A program made the translations under genes and the position numbers. The notes beneath the pieces were generated by a model. It did no database searches, had not been told where the DNA came from, and worked only from the letters and a program-made list of their open reading frames with translations. Shown here piece by piece: positions 38,639 to 46,589 of a DNA stretch of 64,000 bases. Source of the DNA: Dokdonella_A sp964582225 (lineage in GTDB: Bacteria > Pseudomonadota > Gammaproteobacteria > Xanthomonadales > Rhodanobacteraceae); assembly GCA_964582225.1 (NCBI GenBank), contig CAZORA010000002.1, positions 144,244 to 208,243 of the forward strand, in the 5' to 3' direction. Positions within the stretch are counted from its first letter, which is position 1, and every line of letters begins with the position of its first letter.

Positions 38639-40885
38639 TCAGCCCTTCACCATCGCTTCTTGTACCTCGACCTTGTCGTCGTCATCGTCGACCGGATCGT
38701 CAAGGGCCGGCAGGTTCAACTGCCAGCCATGTGTCCCTTTGACTTTGGCCAGGTAGTTTCTCCAGGGCGACGTCTTGGAGAACAGATTGGCTGGCGATAG
38801 ACAGCCCGTACCCGCCATCAGCTTCTTGGTGTTCATGTGCGTGCCCGCGTTGTAGGCATCGACGAGACGCTGCAGAACGGTGATCTTGCCGTGGCCGGTT
38901 ACCCGCCAAGGGGCTTTGCCGGGAAGGTACAACACGGCGGCATGCCGGTCGGTGGACACCTTCAGGCTCACCGAGCTGCCGCCCATGGCGGCTAACTGGC
39001 CATGCCGGTACGCGACCATGAGACTGGCCGTGTCGATGGCCGTTTTCGCGCCGGTGAATGACACCACGTCCTCGATGGGGATCACCACATTCGTCCCGGC
39101 AAACGGGAACGGAATGGATGCCGTCGTCAGCACGATGCCGGGAACGGCGCGAGGACGCAGTCGCAAGGCGGTATCGATGCGGGCGTATTGGCGCTCGCTG
39201 GACATCTTCGCCGCGAAGTACAGCGCGACGGCGTGCCCGTCGATGTCGAACTCGCCGAGGAACACAGGTTCTTCATCGACGTACTTGCCGCGCACGCCCT
39301 GCAATGCTGTGCCGAGGGCCGTGATGATCTCTTCGCGCAGCCAGTTCAGATGCACTTTCCAGCGCCGCGCGTGCTTGGCGGACAGGATCACGTCCGCGCC
39401 CGTCAGCGGATCGCGATAGCACACCTGATTGGCATCGGCGCAGCGCTCCAGTTTGACCGTGAATCGCTCACCGTCGGCCAGATCGACCACCTTTTCGGTG
39501 ATCCGATCGCCTTCGGTGATGATGCCCTCGCCCTCGAAGCGGTCGATGTCGATCCCCAATTGCATTAGGGCGAAGCCATCCATCGGGCTGGTCGCGCATT
39601 CGAGCAGGCGTGCGACCTGCAGCACAAGATTCGGGTCGTCGATACCGGAGCCCGGGTGCAGCGGCTTGCGCACGCCCAAGGCTTCGAGCAGTTGCATGCC
39701 CGCATTGCGCAGCCGGACGTCTTTCTCGCCCTGCAAGCTGCATCGGCCGGGCTCTGCGAGCACGATGGACAGCGGCGTTTCGGTGGTTTCGCCTTCGAAC
39801 ACCAGATCGGCCACCAGGGTCACGCCGATGATGGCTCCGGGCTGCGAGAACGGATGGTTGCTCCAGCGTTCATGGATGACCTCGTGTAGTTCCACGCCGC
39901 TGTCGAGGTGCAACGACACGGCGTCTGTGCAATGCCCGAGCAGGGCCTTGGCTTCGGTCAGGTAAAGGCGCTCAACCTTGACGCCATCAATGCGTGGCTT
40001 TTCATCCTTCAGCGGCAGCGCGAACCGAGACAGATCGTACCGCGACCGGTTCAACGGACGATTTGACAACGGGGCCTTGAAGCCATGCTTGGACAGCACA
40101 TTCGCCAGCGGAGCGCGCGTCGACAGGGTGTGTGCATAGACCTCGACCACCTTGCGATCCGGCGCGTAAACCAGCGTGGCATCGCGCGCCGGGAAGTAGC
40201 AGAAGCTCTTGCGATTGCGGTTGACCACCTGCACTGCGGTCACTTGATCTCCGGCAAACCGGACGACGAGGTAGTGAGTGATCTTCGTGTCGCCATTTTT
40301 CTTCTCGTCGGCCAGTGGCACGTAGACCACTTCGCAGGGCTCGCCCAGACGCATCACGCGGGTGAGCTGTGCTTCCAGTTCCTTCTTGACCGCATCGCTC
40401 CAGATGAACGGTGGCGCATCATCGCACGGTACGTCGAAGGCGTCGTAGAGGCGCTTGTTGCCCCGGAGGTCGCCGGTGTTGAGGATCGATTCGGCGACGT
40501 CGAACAGCCGTGCTGCCTCGTCGGAGTGGGTGCGCATCCAGACCGCGCGACCAATCTCGCCGCCGTCTTGGGCCAGAAATGCGGCGATCAGATCACTGTC
40601 GTTGAGCTGATCGGCAACCGTCGTCAGGATTTGCGTGCCTCGCGGAGATGCAAGACGCAGGATGCGCAGCGCTTCACGTTCGGCGGGATCACGCTGATCC
40701 TTGCGCAGATGTTTGACGTGCTCGATCAGGGCGACAGGAAGCCCAGTGACATCCTGTGACCAATCGAAGCCACGGGCAAGCGCTTGGCACTCGGGCAGGC
40801 CGCTGAAGGCATTGAGGGTCGGAACCGCTGTCTTCTCGATCAGATCAAGCAGGCAGTGCGCGTTGGTCAGGGTCTTTTTGCCCAT
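38639..40885 (-). CDS. Unrecognised 748-aa accessory protein
   Basis: A large soluble protein that I cannot place in a family. There is no transmembrane segment, Walker A, HNH or PD-(D/E)XK signature that I can see. The N-terminal 150 residues are mainly helical. The middle (about 180-480) looks like alternating beta/alpha with IHERWSNHPFSQPGAI, and the C-terminal part (about 490-700) is beta-rich (FTVKLERCAD, VFLGEFDIDGHAV, VVIPIEDVVSF). The end is strongly acidic (DDPVDDDDDK). It starts 19 bp after the PIN-domain gene and belongs to the same minus-strand transcript. The position suggests an anti-phage or island-maintenance role, perhaps as an effector or sensor working with the PIN nuclease; that is speculation. 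Confidence 0.75.
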   Translation of the reverse strand: MGKKTLTNAHCLLDLIEKTAVPTLNAFSGLPECQALARGFDWSQDVTGLPVALIEHVKHLRKDQRDPAEREALRILRLASPRGTQILTTVADQLNDSDLIAAFLAQDGGEIGRAVWMRTHSDEAARLFDVAESILNTGDLRGNKRLYDAFDVPCDDAPPFIWSDAVKKELEAQLTRVMRLGEPCEVVYVPLADEKKNGDTKITHYLVVRFAGDQVTAVQVVNRNRKSFCYFPARDATLVYAPDRKVVEVYAHTLSTRAPLANVLSKHGFKAPLSNRPLNRSRYDLSRFALPLKDEKPRIDGVKVERLYLTEAKALLGHCTDAVSLHLDSGVELHEVIHERWSNHPFSQPGAIIGVTLVADLVFEGETTETPLSIVLAEPGRCSLQGEKDVRLRNAGMQLLEALGVRKPLHPGSGIDDPNLVLQVARLLECATSPMDGFALMQLGIDIDRFEGEGIITEGDRITEKVVDLADGERFTVKLERCADANQVCYRDPLTGADVILSAKHARRWKVHLNWLREEIITALGTALQGVRGKYVDEEPVFLGEFDIDGHAVALYFAAKMSSERQYARIDTALRLRPRAVPGIVLTTASIPFPFAGTNVVIPIEDVVSFTGAKTAIDTASLMVAYRHGQLAAMGGSSVSLKVSTDRHAAVLYLPGKAPWRVTGHGKITVLQRLVDAYNAGTHMNTKKLMAGTGCLSPANLFSKTSPWRNYLAKVKGTHGWQLNLPALDDPVDDDDDKVEVQEAMVKG

Positions 40886-40904
40886 TCTGTCTCCCTTCGG
40901 CCGA

Positions 40905-41477
40905 TCACATGGCCATCGTCCATTGGCGCATGACCGCCGCCGATTGCGTCAGACCCTGCGCCAGCAGGGTGTCCAAGTATTCGTTCGCCGTCTTGGGCGG
41001 GTTTTTCAGGGAGCGTCGATGACCGGCTGCGGCCTCCAGCACGCCTGCGGGATGCAGATCCAGCAGGTCGACGATGAAGTCGTCCGGATGCTGGGCCGCG
41101 AGGTTGTAGGGCTTGAGCGCGTCGGCTGGGAAGTCCTTGAGGTTGAAGGTCACGATCAGGCTGGCCCCGGAGTGGATGGCGGCAGCCACCACGTGGCGGT
41201 CGTCCGGATCGGGCAGCTTGATTGATGGAATCAGGTACTCGAAGCCGGTGACCAGACTGTCCCGGACATGGGTGTTCATCAACTGGCGCGTCCGGTTCAG
41301 CTGGTCTTGGGTCAAGTCGGGGCGGCTGGCCAGCACATTGCGCGTCCACTCGTCGTGGATCATGTCGCTCCAGCGCGCCCGGTAGAGATCCGACAGCGCC
41401 AGATGCATCAGCAAATCGCGCAGCGGTGCCGGGTAAAGCACGCAGGCGTCATAGACGACGGTGAAGTGCGAACTCAT
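40905..41477 (-). CDS. PIN-domain ribonuclease (toxin-like)
   Basis: A 190-residue PIN-domain protein. Acidic residues expected to bind metal are Asp10 (VVYDACVLYP), Glu43 (HDEW), Asp92/Asp93 (PDPDDRHVVAAA) and Asp115 (NLKDFP). This is the pattern of VapC-type and related RNases, with a C-terminal helical extension of about 60 residues beyond the minimal domain. It starts 4 bp behind the HTH antitoxin gene, in the antitoxin-toxin order. The target RNA cannot be read from the sequence. Confidence 0.85.
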   Translation of the reverse strand: MSSHFTVVYDACVLYPAPLRDLLMHLALSDLYRARWSDMIHDEWTRNVLASRPDLTQDQLNRTRQLMNTHVRDSLVTGFEYLIPSIKLPDPDDRHVVAAAIHSGASLIVTFNLKDFPADALKPYNLAAQHPDDFIVDLLDLHPAGVLEAAAGHRRSLKNPPKTANEYLDTLLAQGLTQSAAVMRQWTMAM

Positions 41478-41481
41478 CCGG

Positions 41482-41943
41482 TCAGTACCCCATGCCGAGT
41501 TCCTGACCCTGCGCAGCCAGTTCATCCAGAGCCTTGCGGCGCTCGGCGTCGATGCGCTTCTTGTAGGCGATGACGTCCTGGTAGCGCACGCGGCGATGGG
41601 TGCCGATCTTGTGGAACGGGATGTCACCCTTCTCCAGCAACTGCACAAGGAACGGGCGCGAGACATTGAGGACGTCGGCGGCTTCCTGTGTCGTCAGTTC
41701 CGCGTGGATCGGGATGATCGATACTGCGTTGCCTTGGCCGATCTCGGTCAGCACATCCAGCAGCAAGCGCAAGGCGGACGTCGGGATGCGCACGGCGCGT
41801 ACCGCGCCCTTCTCGTCATGGAAGTCGATCTGCTGGGTTTCGGCGCGGGTTTGGAGCACGGTCGACAGCGCGCGGCCCGACTCCCGGGCGAGCGCGATGT
41901 CCTCTTCGGAAGGCAGTGTTTTGTGGATGGCGGGAGCGTTCAT
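41482..41943 (-). CDS. HTH (excisionase-family) antitoxin-like protein
   Basis: A 153-residue protein. An N-terminal helical region (about 1-80) is followed by an excisionase/MerR-type DNA-binding domain: LTTQEAADVLNVSRPFLVQLL near 84-104, with wing residues KIGTHRRVRYQDVIAYKKR near 112. The C-terminus carries a helix that could cover the PIN toxin. Partners of this kind are antitoxins that repress their own promoter. The promoter upstream overlaps two 14-bp direct repeats, fitting autoregulation. GAGGAG lies six bases before the ATG. Confidence 0.82.
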   Translation of the reverse strand: MNAPAIHKTLPSEEDIALARESGRALSTVLQTRAETQQIDFHDEKGAVRAVRIPTSALRLLLDVLTEIGQGNAVSIIPIHAELTTQEAADVLNVSRPFLVQLLEKGDIPFHKIGTHRRVRYQDVIAYKKRIDAERRKALDELAAQGQELGMGY

Positions 41944-41981
41944 GGAGGTCTCCTCGACGGGTCAAAGTGCGAACTGCGGTC

Positions 41982-42019
41982 AGTATAAATGAAATAAACG
42001 AAATCGCAATAACCGAAAT
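41982..42019 (-). promoter_or_regulatory. Promoter and direct-repeat operator of the antitoxin-PIN operon
   Basis: On the minus strand, TTGCGA (42004-42009) and TATACT (41982-41987) are separated by 16 bases, a good sigma-70 promoter. Two 14-bp direct repeats, 15 bp apart, overlap it: GAAATAAACGAAAT (41991-42004) and GCAATAACCGAAAT (42006-42019), given on the plus strand and identical at 12 of 14 positions. They look like operators for the HTH antitoxin. The region is markedly A+T-rich. Confidence 0.65.
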
Positions 42020-42144
42020 GACGCATTCATATCTATGCAGATCAATTGCTTAGAGTAGCTCCGGAGCCTGGACGGAGGTCGGCGGCTGCCCACGAGCGCC
42101 CAAAACGTGCTCGCGCACGCCCAAGGCATGGCGCAATTGAATAG

Positions 42145-42167
42145 GGACTCCCAAACGAAAGGAGTCC
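42145..42167 (+). promoter_or_regulatory. Hairpin masking the ribosome site of the HTH gene
   Basis: GGACTCC (42145-42151) pairs with GGAGTCC (42161-42167) over a 9-base loop. The second arm contains the Shine-Dalgarno AGGAGT five to nine bases before ATG 42172. The hairpin would hide the ribosome site until it is opened, so translation of the early operon's first gene may be controlled. Confidence 0.5.
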
Positions 42168-42171
42168 TGCG

Positions 42172-42357
42172 ATGCAAACCCATGCCTCATCTGTTCAACC
42201 CAGCCGACGTCTACCCCTTCCAGACGGCGCCACACGCATCGCCCTTGGCGAAAGCGAACTGGCCATCCGATGGGGTCTTTCCGTCAAGACCCTGCGCCGC
42301 TGGCGGCAGGAACAGCTCGGCCCGATCTTCTGCAAGCTCGGCGCGCGGGTCACCTAA
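42172..42357 (+). CDS. Small HTH regulator (AlpA-like), probably truncated
   Basis: A 61-residue protein whose second half is a helix-turn-helix of the phage AlpA/excisionase type: ESELAIRWGLSVKTLRRWRQ near 28-47, followed by PIFCKLGARVT. Relatives go on with a tyrosine-containing wing. Here a TAA follows immediately. In another frame the DNA continues to read DPLTDFDDDIPF and then stops, which suggests a one-base loss near 42355. The DNA-binding helix is intact. Its likely job is regulation of the divergent early promoters. Confidence 0.65.
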   Translation: MQTHASSVQPSRRLPLPDGATRIALGESELAIRWGLSVKTLRRWRQEQLGPIFCKLGARVT

Positions 42358-42408
42358 GCGATCCGCTCACCGATTTCGACGACGACATCCCGTTCTGAGG
42401 AGGCAGCG

Positions 42409-43146
42409 ATGCTGGACTTCAATTCATCTTCAAACCTCTCGGGTCGCGTCATGGCGCTGATCGATGCCGGGATGCAGCGCGCGCGCGACCGCCAGACGCC
42501 GCGCGACTACCTTGGCGTCTCGCGTCTGGGCGTGGCCTGCGAGCGCGCCTTGCAATACGAGTACGTCAAGGCGCCGGTCGATTACGGACGCGAACCCTCG
42601 GGCCGGATACTGCGCATCTTCGAACGCGGTCATGTGATCGAGGACTGCACGCTGGCCTGGTTGCGCAAGGCGGGCTTCGACGTTCGCACGCGCAAAGCCG
42701 ATGGCGAGCAGTTCGGCTTTTCCAGCGCCGATGGCCGCCTGCAAGGCCACGTCGACGGCGTGATCGTCGGCGGCCCCGAGGGCTTTGCCTACCCCGCGCT
42801 ATGGGAGAACAAGTGCCTGGGCGCGAAGTCTTGGCGCGAGCTTGAGAAAGCCGGCCTCGCCGTCGCCAAGCCGATCTATGCGGTGCAGGTGGCGATCTAT
42901 CAGGCCTACCTCGAACTCCACCAGCACCCGGCGATCTTCACCGCGGTCAACGCCGACTCGATGGAGATCTACGTCGAGCTCGTCCCCTTCGATGCAGCGC
43001 TCGCGCAGCGCTACTCCGACCGCGCGGCGAGAGTCATCGCCGCGAGCGAAGCCGGCGAATTGCTGCCGCGCGCCTTCACCGACGCGACCCACTTCGAATG
43101 CCGCATGTGCGCGTGGCAAGACCGCTGCTGGAGGCCATCCGCATGA
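42409..43146 (+). CDS. Cas4/RecB-like PD-(D/E)XK nuclease with Fe-S cysteines
   Basis: A 245-residue nuclease-like protein. Catalytic residues of the PD-(D/E)XK fold are Asp116 in GHVDG, Glu133 and Lys135 in WENK, and the QhxxY-type motif around Gln160 (YAVQVAIYQAY). Four cysteines, Cys44 (ACERALQ) and Cys231, Cys234 and Cys240 near the end (CRMCAWQDRC), match the 4Fe-4S arrangement of Cas4 and AddB nucleases. It probably trims DNA ends during phage replication or recombination. GGAGG precedes the ATG. Its stop overlaps the next ATG. It sits in the early operon before the primase. Confidence 0.87.
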   Translation: MLDFNSSSNLSGRVMALIDAGMQRARDRQTPRDYLGVSRLGVACERALQYEYVKAPVDYGREPSGRILRIFERGHVIEDCTLAWLRKAGFDVRTRKADGEQFGFSSADGRLQGHVDGVIVGGPEGFAYPALWENKCLGAKSWRELEKAGLAVAKPIYAVQVAIYQAYLELHQHPAIFTAVNADSMEIYVELVPFDAALAQRYSDRAARVIAASEAGELLPRAFTDATHFECRMCAWQDRCWRPSA

Positions 43147-43397
43147 ACCTGGACGCTCCGTTCATCGGCGGCGTCGAACCCATGATCGACGCCAAGCAGG
43201 CCGCTGCCGCCTTGCGCTTGCCCTACTACTGGTTCGCCGATCACCAGATGCGCAGCAAGTATCGAATCCCTCACTACCTCCTGGGTGGGCTGGTGCGCTA
43301 CCGCCTCTCCGATCTCTCCGTATGGGCGGCGCGTAGCGCAACGGTCGAGACACGAGGCCACGCCGATTCAACCAAGGCGTGCGGAGGCGCCGAATGA
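43143..43397 (+). CDS. Small HTH protein of the early operon
   Basis: An 84-residue protein with IDAKQAAAALRLPYYWFADHQ near 28 and KYRIPHYLLGGLVRYRLSDLSVWA near 47-70, a HTH-plus-wing layout close to phage AlpA-like regulators. ATG 43143 overlaps the nuclease stop, and its own stop overlaps the primase ATG (43394-43397). These overlaps fix the frame. It probably acts as a DNA-binding accessory to replication or as a regulator. Confidence 0.7.
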   Translation: MNLDAPFIGGVEPMIDAKQAAAALRLPYYWFADHQMRSKYRIPHYLLGGLVRYRLSDLSVWAARSATVETRGHADSTKACGGAE

Positions 43398-45661
43398 TCG
43401 ATTTCAACGAATGCCTCGCCCCGCTTGAGCCGAACCGGGAGGCGCGCCGTGACGAGATCCGGGGTGACCTGCTCAGCCGTCTCGAGTTTGTACTGGCCAC
43501 CTTGCTTCCTGCAGGCAAGACGCGTGGCGGTCGTTTCCTGATCGGGGACGTGCTCGGCAGCCCCGGCGACAGTCTTGAAGTCGTGCTCACCGGCGAGAAG
43601 ACCGGTCTGTGGACGGATCGCGCAACTGGCGATGGCGGCGACGTATTCACCCTCATTGCGGCGCACCTCGGCATCGATGCGAACACCGACTTTGCGCGTG
43701 TCCTCGATGCGGCCAGCGACTTGCTTGGGCGCGCGTCGCCAGCGCCCGCGCGCAAGGGCAAGAAAGCCGCGCCCGTCGATGATCTCGGGCCAGCCACTGC
43801 CAAATGGGACTACCTCGACGCGGCGGGCAAGCTCATCGCGGTCGTCTATCGCTACGACCCGCCCGGGCGAAAGAAGGAGTTTCGGCCCTGGGATGCCAAG
43901 CGACGCAAGATGGCTCCGCCCGAGCCGCGCCCGCTCTACCACCAGCCCGGTTTGGCCGGCACAACCGAAGTCGTCCTGGTCGAAGGCGAGAAGTGCGCGC
44001 AAGCGCTGATCGATGCCGGCATCGTGGCCACCACGGCGATGCATGGAGCCAATGCGCCCATCGACAAGACCGACTGGTCGCCCTTGGCCGGCAAAAGCGT
44101 GCTCATCTGGCCCGACCGCGACAAGCCGGGCTGGAACTACGCCGCGCAGGCTGCACAAGCGATCTTGGCGGCAGGCGCCGTCAGTTGCCACATCCTGTAT
44201 CCACCCGAAGAAGCCGGCGAAGGCTGGGATGCCGCGGACGCACTGGCCGAAGGCTTTGACGTTCCTGCCTTCCTCGCGCATGGCCCGCGGCTACAAATCC
44301 ACGCGGTGCTCGACGATCCCGAACCGGTGATTGCGCGAGACGAGTCGGTGTGGGGCACCGAGGACGCGCTGGCGCTCGCTTTTACCCGCCGCTACCACCA
44401 CGACTGGCGCTACGTGGCCGCTTGGGGCCGCTGGCTGGTCTGGGACGGTCATCGCTGGCGTGCGGAAGAAACGCTGGCGGCTACGGACCTGATCCGTGGC
44501 GTCTGCCGTCACGTCGCCGTCAGCGCCGACAACCCGAAGATTGCCGCCAAACTCGCAGCCGCCAGTACCGTCGGCGGTGTCGAGCGTCTGGCGCGCGCGG
44601 ATCGCCGCCACGCAGCCACCACCGCGGAATGGGATGCCGACCCGTGGCTGCTCAACACGCCCGGTGGGGTGATCGACCTCACGACCGGCAGGCAGCGGCC
44701 CCACGAGCGCGCGGATCGGATGACCAAGATCACCACCGCCACGCCCGCAGGCGACTCGGCCATTTGGCGGCAGTTCTTGGCCGAGGTCACCGGAGGCGAC
44801 GCGGAGCTGCAAGCCTACCTGCAACGCATGACGGGCTATGCGCTCACCGGGTCGACGCAGGAGCACGCGCTGTTCTTCCTCTACGGCACCGGCGCGAACG
44901 GCAAATCGGTGTTCGTCAACACGCTGGCGACGATCCTCGGCGATTACGCCGCCAACGCGCCGATGGATACGTTCATGGAGACGCGTACCGATCGGCACCC
45001 GACCGACATGGCGGGCCTGCGCGGCGCGCGCTTCGTCGCCGCCATCGAAACCGAACAAGGGCGGCGCTGGGCCGAGTCCAAGGTCAAGAGCTTGACCGGG
45101 GGCGACAAGATCTCCGCGCGCTTCATGCGCCAGGACTTCTTCGAGTTCTTTCCGCAGTTCAAGTTGTTCGTCGCCGGCAACCACAAGCCAGCGATTCGCA
45201 ATATCGACGAGGCCATGAAGCGGCGGCTGCACCTGATCCCCTTCACGGTCACTGTGCAACCCGAGCGACGCGACAAGCACCTCCAGCAAAAGCTCCTGGC
45301 CGAGCGCGACGGCATTCTCGCCTGGGCGGTGCAAGGGTGCCTGGACTGGCAGCGGCTCGGTCGTCTGTCGCCGCCCCAGCAAGTGCTTGAAGCGACCGAG
45401 GAGTGGGAAGCTTTCGCCGCCGACGAGAAGATCTACCGACCGTTTCCGCCCAGCCCCGAAGCCATCGACCGCATGCTGGAGACGATGACGTGGGTGCAGT
45501 GGCTGGAGGTCGAGCAACGGCACCTGGTGTGGATGCGGGCCAAGCGCCACGGCTGGCGCGACATCACCATCCGCTTCGCCTGTGATCGCACGACGGCCTG
45601 GCGACGCTGGCAGCGTGCGCTGGAAATCGTGGCAACGCGCCTCAACGCAGCCGCACATTGA
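43394..45661 (+). CDS. P4-type primase-helicase
   Basis: A 755-residue phage replication protein. The N-terminal primase part ends in a TOPRIM domain (about 195-275) with VVLVEGEKC and LIWPDRDKPG as the metal-binding EGE and DxD motifs. An SF3 (D5-type) helicase follows at about 430-680, with Walker A GTGANGKSVF, Walker B-like region around AAIETEQ and sensor KLFVAGNHKP. The C-terminal HTH-like end includes IRFACDRTTAWRRW. It makes primers and unwinds the origin of the element, as the P4 alpha protein does. Coupled to the preceding small gene by a 4-base overlap. Confidence 0.9.
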   Translation: MIDFNECLAPLEPNREARRDEIRGDLLSRLEFVLATLLPAGKTRGGRFLIGDVLGSPGDSLEVVLTGEKTGLWTDRATGDGGDVFTLIAAHLGIDANTDFARVLDAASDLLGRASPAPARKGKKAAPVDDLGPATAKWDYLDAAGKLIAVVYRYDPPGRKKEFRPWDAKRRKMAPPEPRPLYHQPGLAGTTEVVLVEGEKCAQALIDAGIVATTAMHGANAPIDKTDWSPLAGKSVLIWPDRDKPGWNYAAQAAQAILAAGAVSCHILYPPEEAGEGWDAADALAEGFDVPAFLAHGPRLQIHAVLDDPEPVIARDESVWGTEDALALAFTRRYHHDWRYVAAWGRWLVWDGHRWRAEETLAATDLIRGVCRHVAVSADNPKIAAKLAAASTVGGVERLARADRRHAATTAEWDADPWLLNTPGGVIDLTTGRQRPHERADRMTKITTATPAGDSAIWRQFLAEVTGGDAELQAYLQRMTGYALTGSTQEHALFFLYGTGANGKSVFVNTLATILGDYAANAPMDTFMETRTDRHPTDMAGLRGARFVAAIETEQGRRWAESKVKSLTGGDKISARFMRQDFFEFFPQFKLFVAGNHKPAIRNIDEAMKRRLHLIPFTVTVQPERRDKHLQQKLLAERDGILAWAVQGCLDWQRLGRLSPPQQVLEATEEWEAFAADEKIYRPFPPSPEAIDRMLETMTWVQWLEVEQRHLVWMRAKRHGWRDITIRFACDRTTAWRRWQRALEIVATRLNAAAH

Positions 45662-45690
45662 CGACCGGACGGGCACGGAAGATACTAACT

Positions 45691-45702
45691 ACTATTAATA
45701 GT
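45691..45702. promoter_or_regulatory. Palindromic operator upstream of parDE
   Basis: ACTATTAATAGT is a perfect 12-bp palindrome in an A+T-rich stretch (45681-45705), directly before the Shine-Dalgarno of the antitoxin gene. ParD proteins bind such palindromes to repress their own operon. Confidence 0.55.
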
Positions 45703-45715
45703 TAGGAGAATGGCC

Positions 45716-45973
45716 ATGCCCACCAGCGTTGCCCTTGGCAACCACTTCGAAACCTTCATTCGCGATCAGGTGCAAAGCGGTCGTTTCAACAACGTCAGCG
45801 AGGTGGTGCGGGCAGGGCTGCGTCTGCTGGAGGAGCGGGAAGAGCGCAAGCAACTTGAACTCGGCGCGCTGCGCGCCGAGATCGCAGCGGGCCGAGCCAG
45901 CGGGCCCGCCAAACCTGCCGATGCGGTGTTCGACCGCCTTGAGGCCAAGTACGCCGCGCAAATTGAACGTTGA
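45716..45973 (+). CDS. parD: Type II antitoxin ParD
   Basis: An 85-residue antitoxin of the ParD/CopG ribbon-helix-helix family: PTSVALGNHFETFIRDQV, SGRFNNVSEVVRAGLRLLEE, then the C-terminal toxin-binding tail with LRAEIAAG and FDRLEAKYA. AGGAG lies seven bases before ATG 45716; an ATG at 45710 is only one base from it, so 45716 is preferred. Its stop overlaps the toxin start (TGATG). Confidence 0.92.
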   Translation: MPTSVALGNHFETFIRDQVQSGRFNNVSEVVRAGLRLLEEREERKQLELGALRAEIAAGRASGPAKPADAVFDRLEAKYAAQIER

Positions 45974-46272
45974 TGCGCCTGGCCTTCACCCCGTTGGCCG
46001 AGCTTGATCTCGAAGCGATCGCCAACTACATCGCGGCCGACAATCCGGCGCGCGCCCTGAGCTTCGTGCGCGACCTGCGCGCACAGTGCCAGCGCATCAC
46101 CCTCAACCCGTCCGGTTACCGCCTGCGCCCCGAGTTGGGCGATGGCATCCGTTCCTGCGCCCACGGCCACTACGTCGTCTTCTTCGAGGCCGACCCCGAT
46201 GAGGTACTGGTCGTGCGCATCCTGCACGGCGCGCGCGACCTGCCAACGCTGTTCGATGCAAGCGAGCGGTAG
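45973..46272 (+). CDS. parE: Type II toxin of the ParE/RelE family
   Basis: A 99-residue toxin of the ParE/RelE fold. Recognisable parts are FTPLAELDLEAIANYIAADNP near 5-25, RPELGDGIRSCAHGHYVVFF near 53-72 and VLVVRILHGARDL near 80. ParE members inhibit DNA gyrase. The ATG at 45973 uses the last base of the parD stop, so production is coupled to the antitoxin. The module sits between replication and packaging genes, where phages often carry cargo, and may stabilise the prophage. Confidence 0.92.
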   Translation: MRLAFTPLAELDLEAIANYIAADNPARALSFVRDLRAQCQRITLNPSGYRLRPELGDGIRSCAHGHYVVFFEADPDEVLVVRILHGARDLPTLFDASER

Positions 46273-46430
46273 TTCAAGCCGCCCCAAAGCATGGGCAACG
46301 TCGGGTAAGGCTTGGCGAGCCTGTCCACCGTTTGCCCCGCGTGTCCTTTTTGATGCGGTGCCGGCCTGCAACAAAACCCACGGTTCGAGGGTAGGATTCA
46401 CTCCATGCTCGGGGTAGTGGCGGCGAAGCG

Positions 46431-46462
46431 ACAGTGGCTAAAAAGTCACAGTGGCTAAAAAG
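46431..46462. repeat. Two 15-bp direct repeats
   Basis: ACAGTGGCTAAAAAG occurs at 46431-46445 and again at 46448-46462, a 17-bp period, followed by CGACACTG, which is partly inverted. The spacing of nearly two helical turns suggests a protein-binding site. Confidence 0.75.
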
Positions 46463-46554
46463 CGACACTGCCGAGGAAAAAAGGGCCCTTCCTGCCGAAT
46501 AGGCCATGCGGGGGGCGCGAGCGCGACGCATTTCTAGCGTCAGGGTGCGCACCC

Positions 46555-46589
46555 AGGTTCGCAGGGTTCGCAGGGTTCGCACGGTTCGC
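46555..46589. repeat. Four tandem 8-9 bp repeats (GGTTCGC)
   Basis: AGGTTCGC, AGGGTTCGC, AGGGTTCGC and ACGGTTCGC follow one another without gaps. They lie 153 bp upstream of the ParB-like gene and about 700 bp upstream of the terminase. Iterons of this kind serve as initiator, ParB or terminase binding sites. Confidence 0.75.

Noticed and set aside
46431..46589. A CRISPR array
   Set aside because: Repeats are 8-15 bp without spacers of equal length, and no cas genes are near apart from the Cas4-like phage nuclease.
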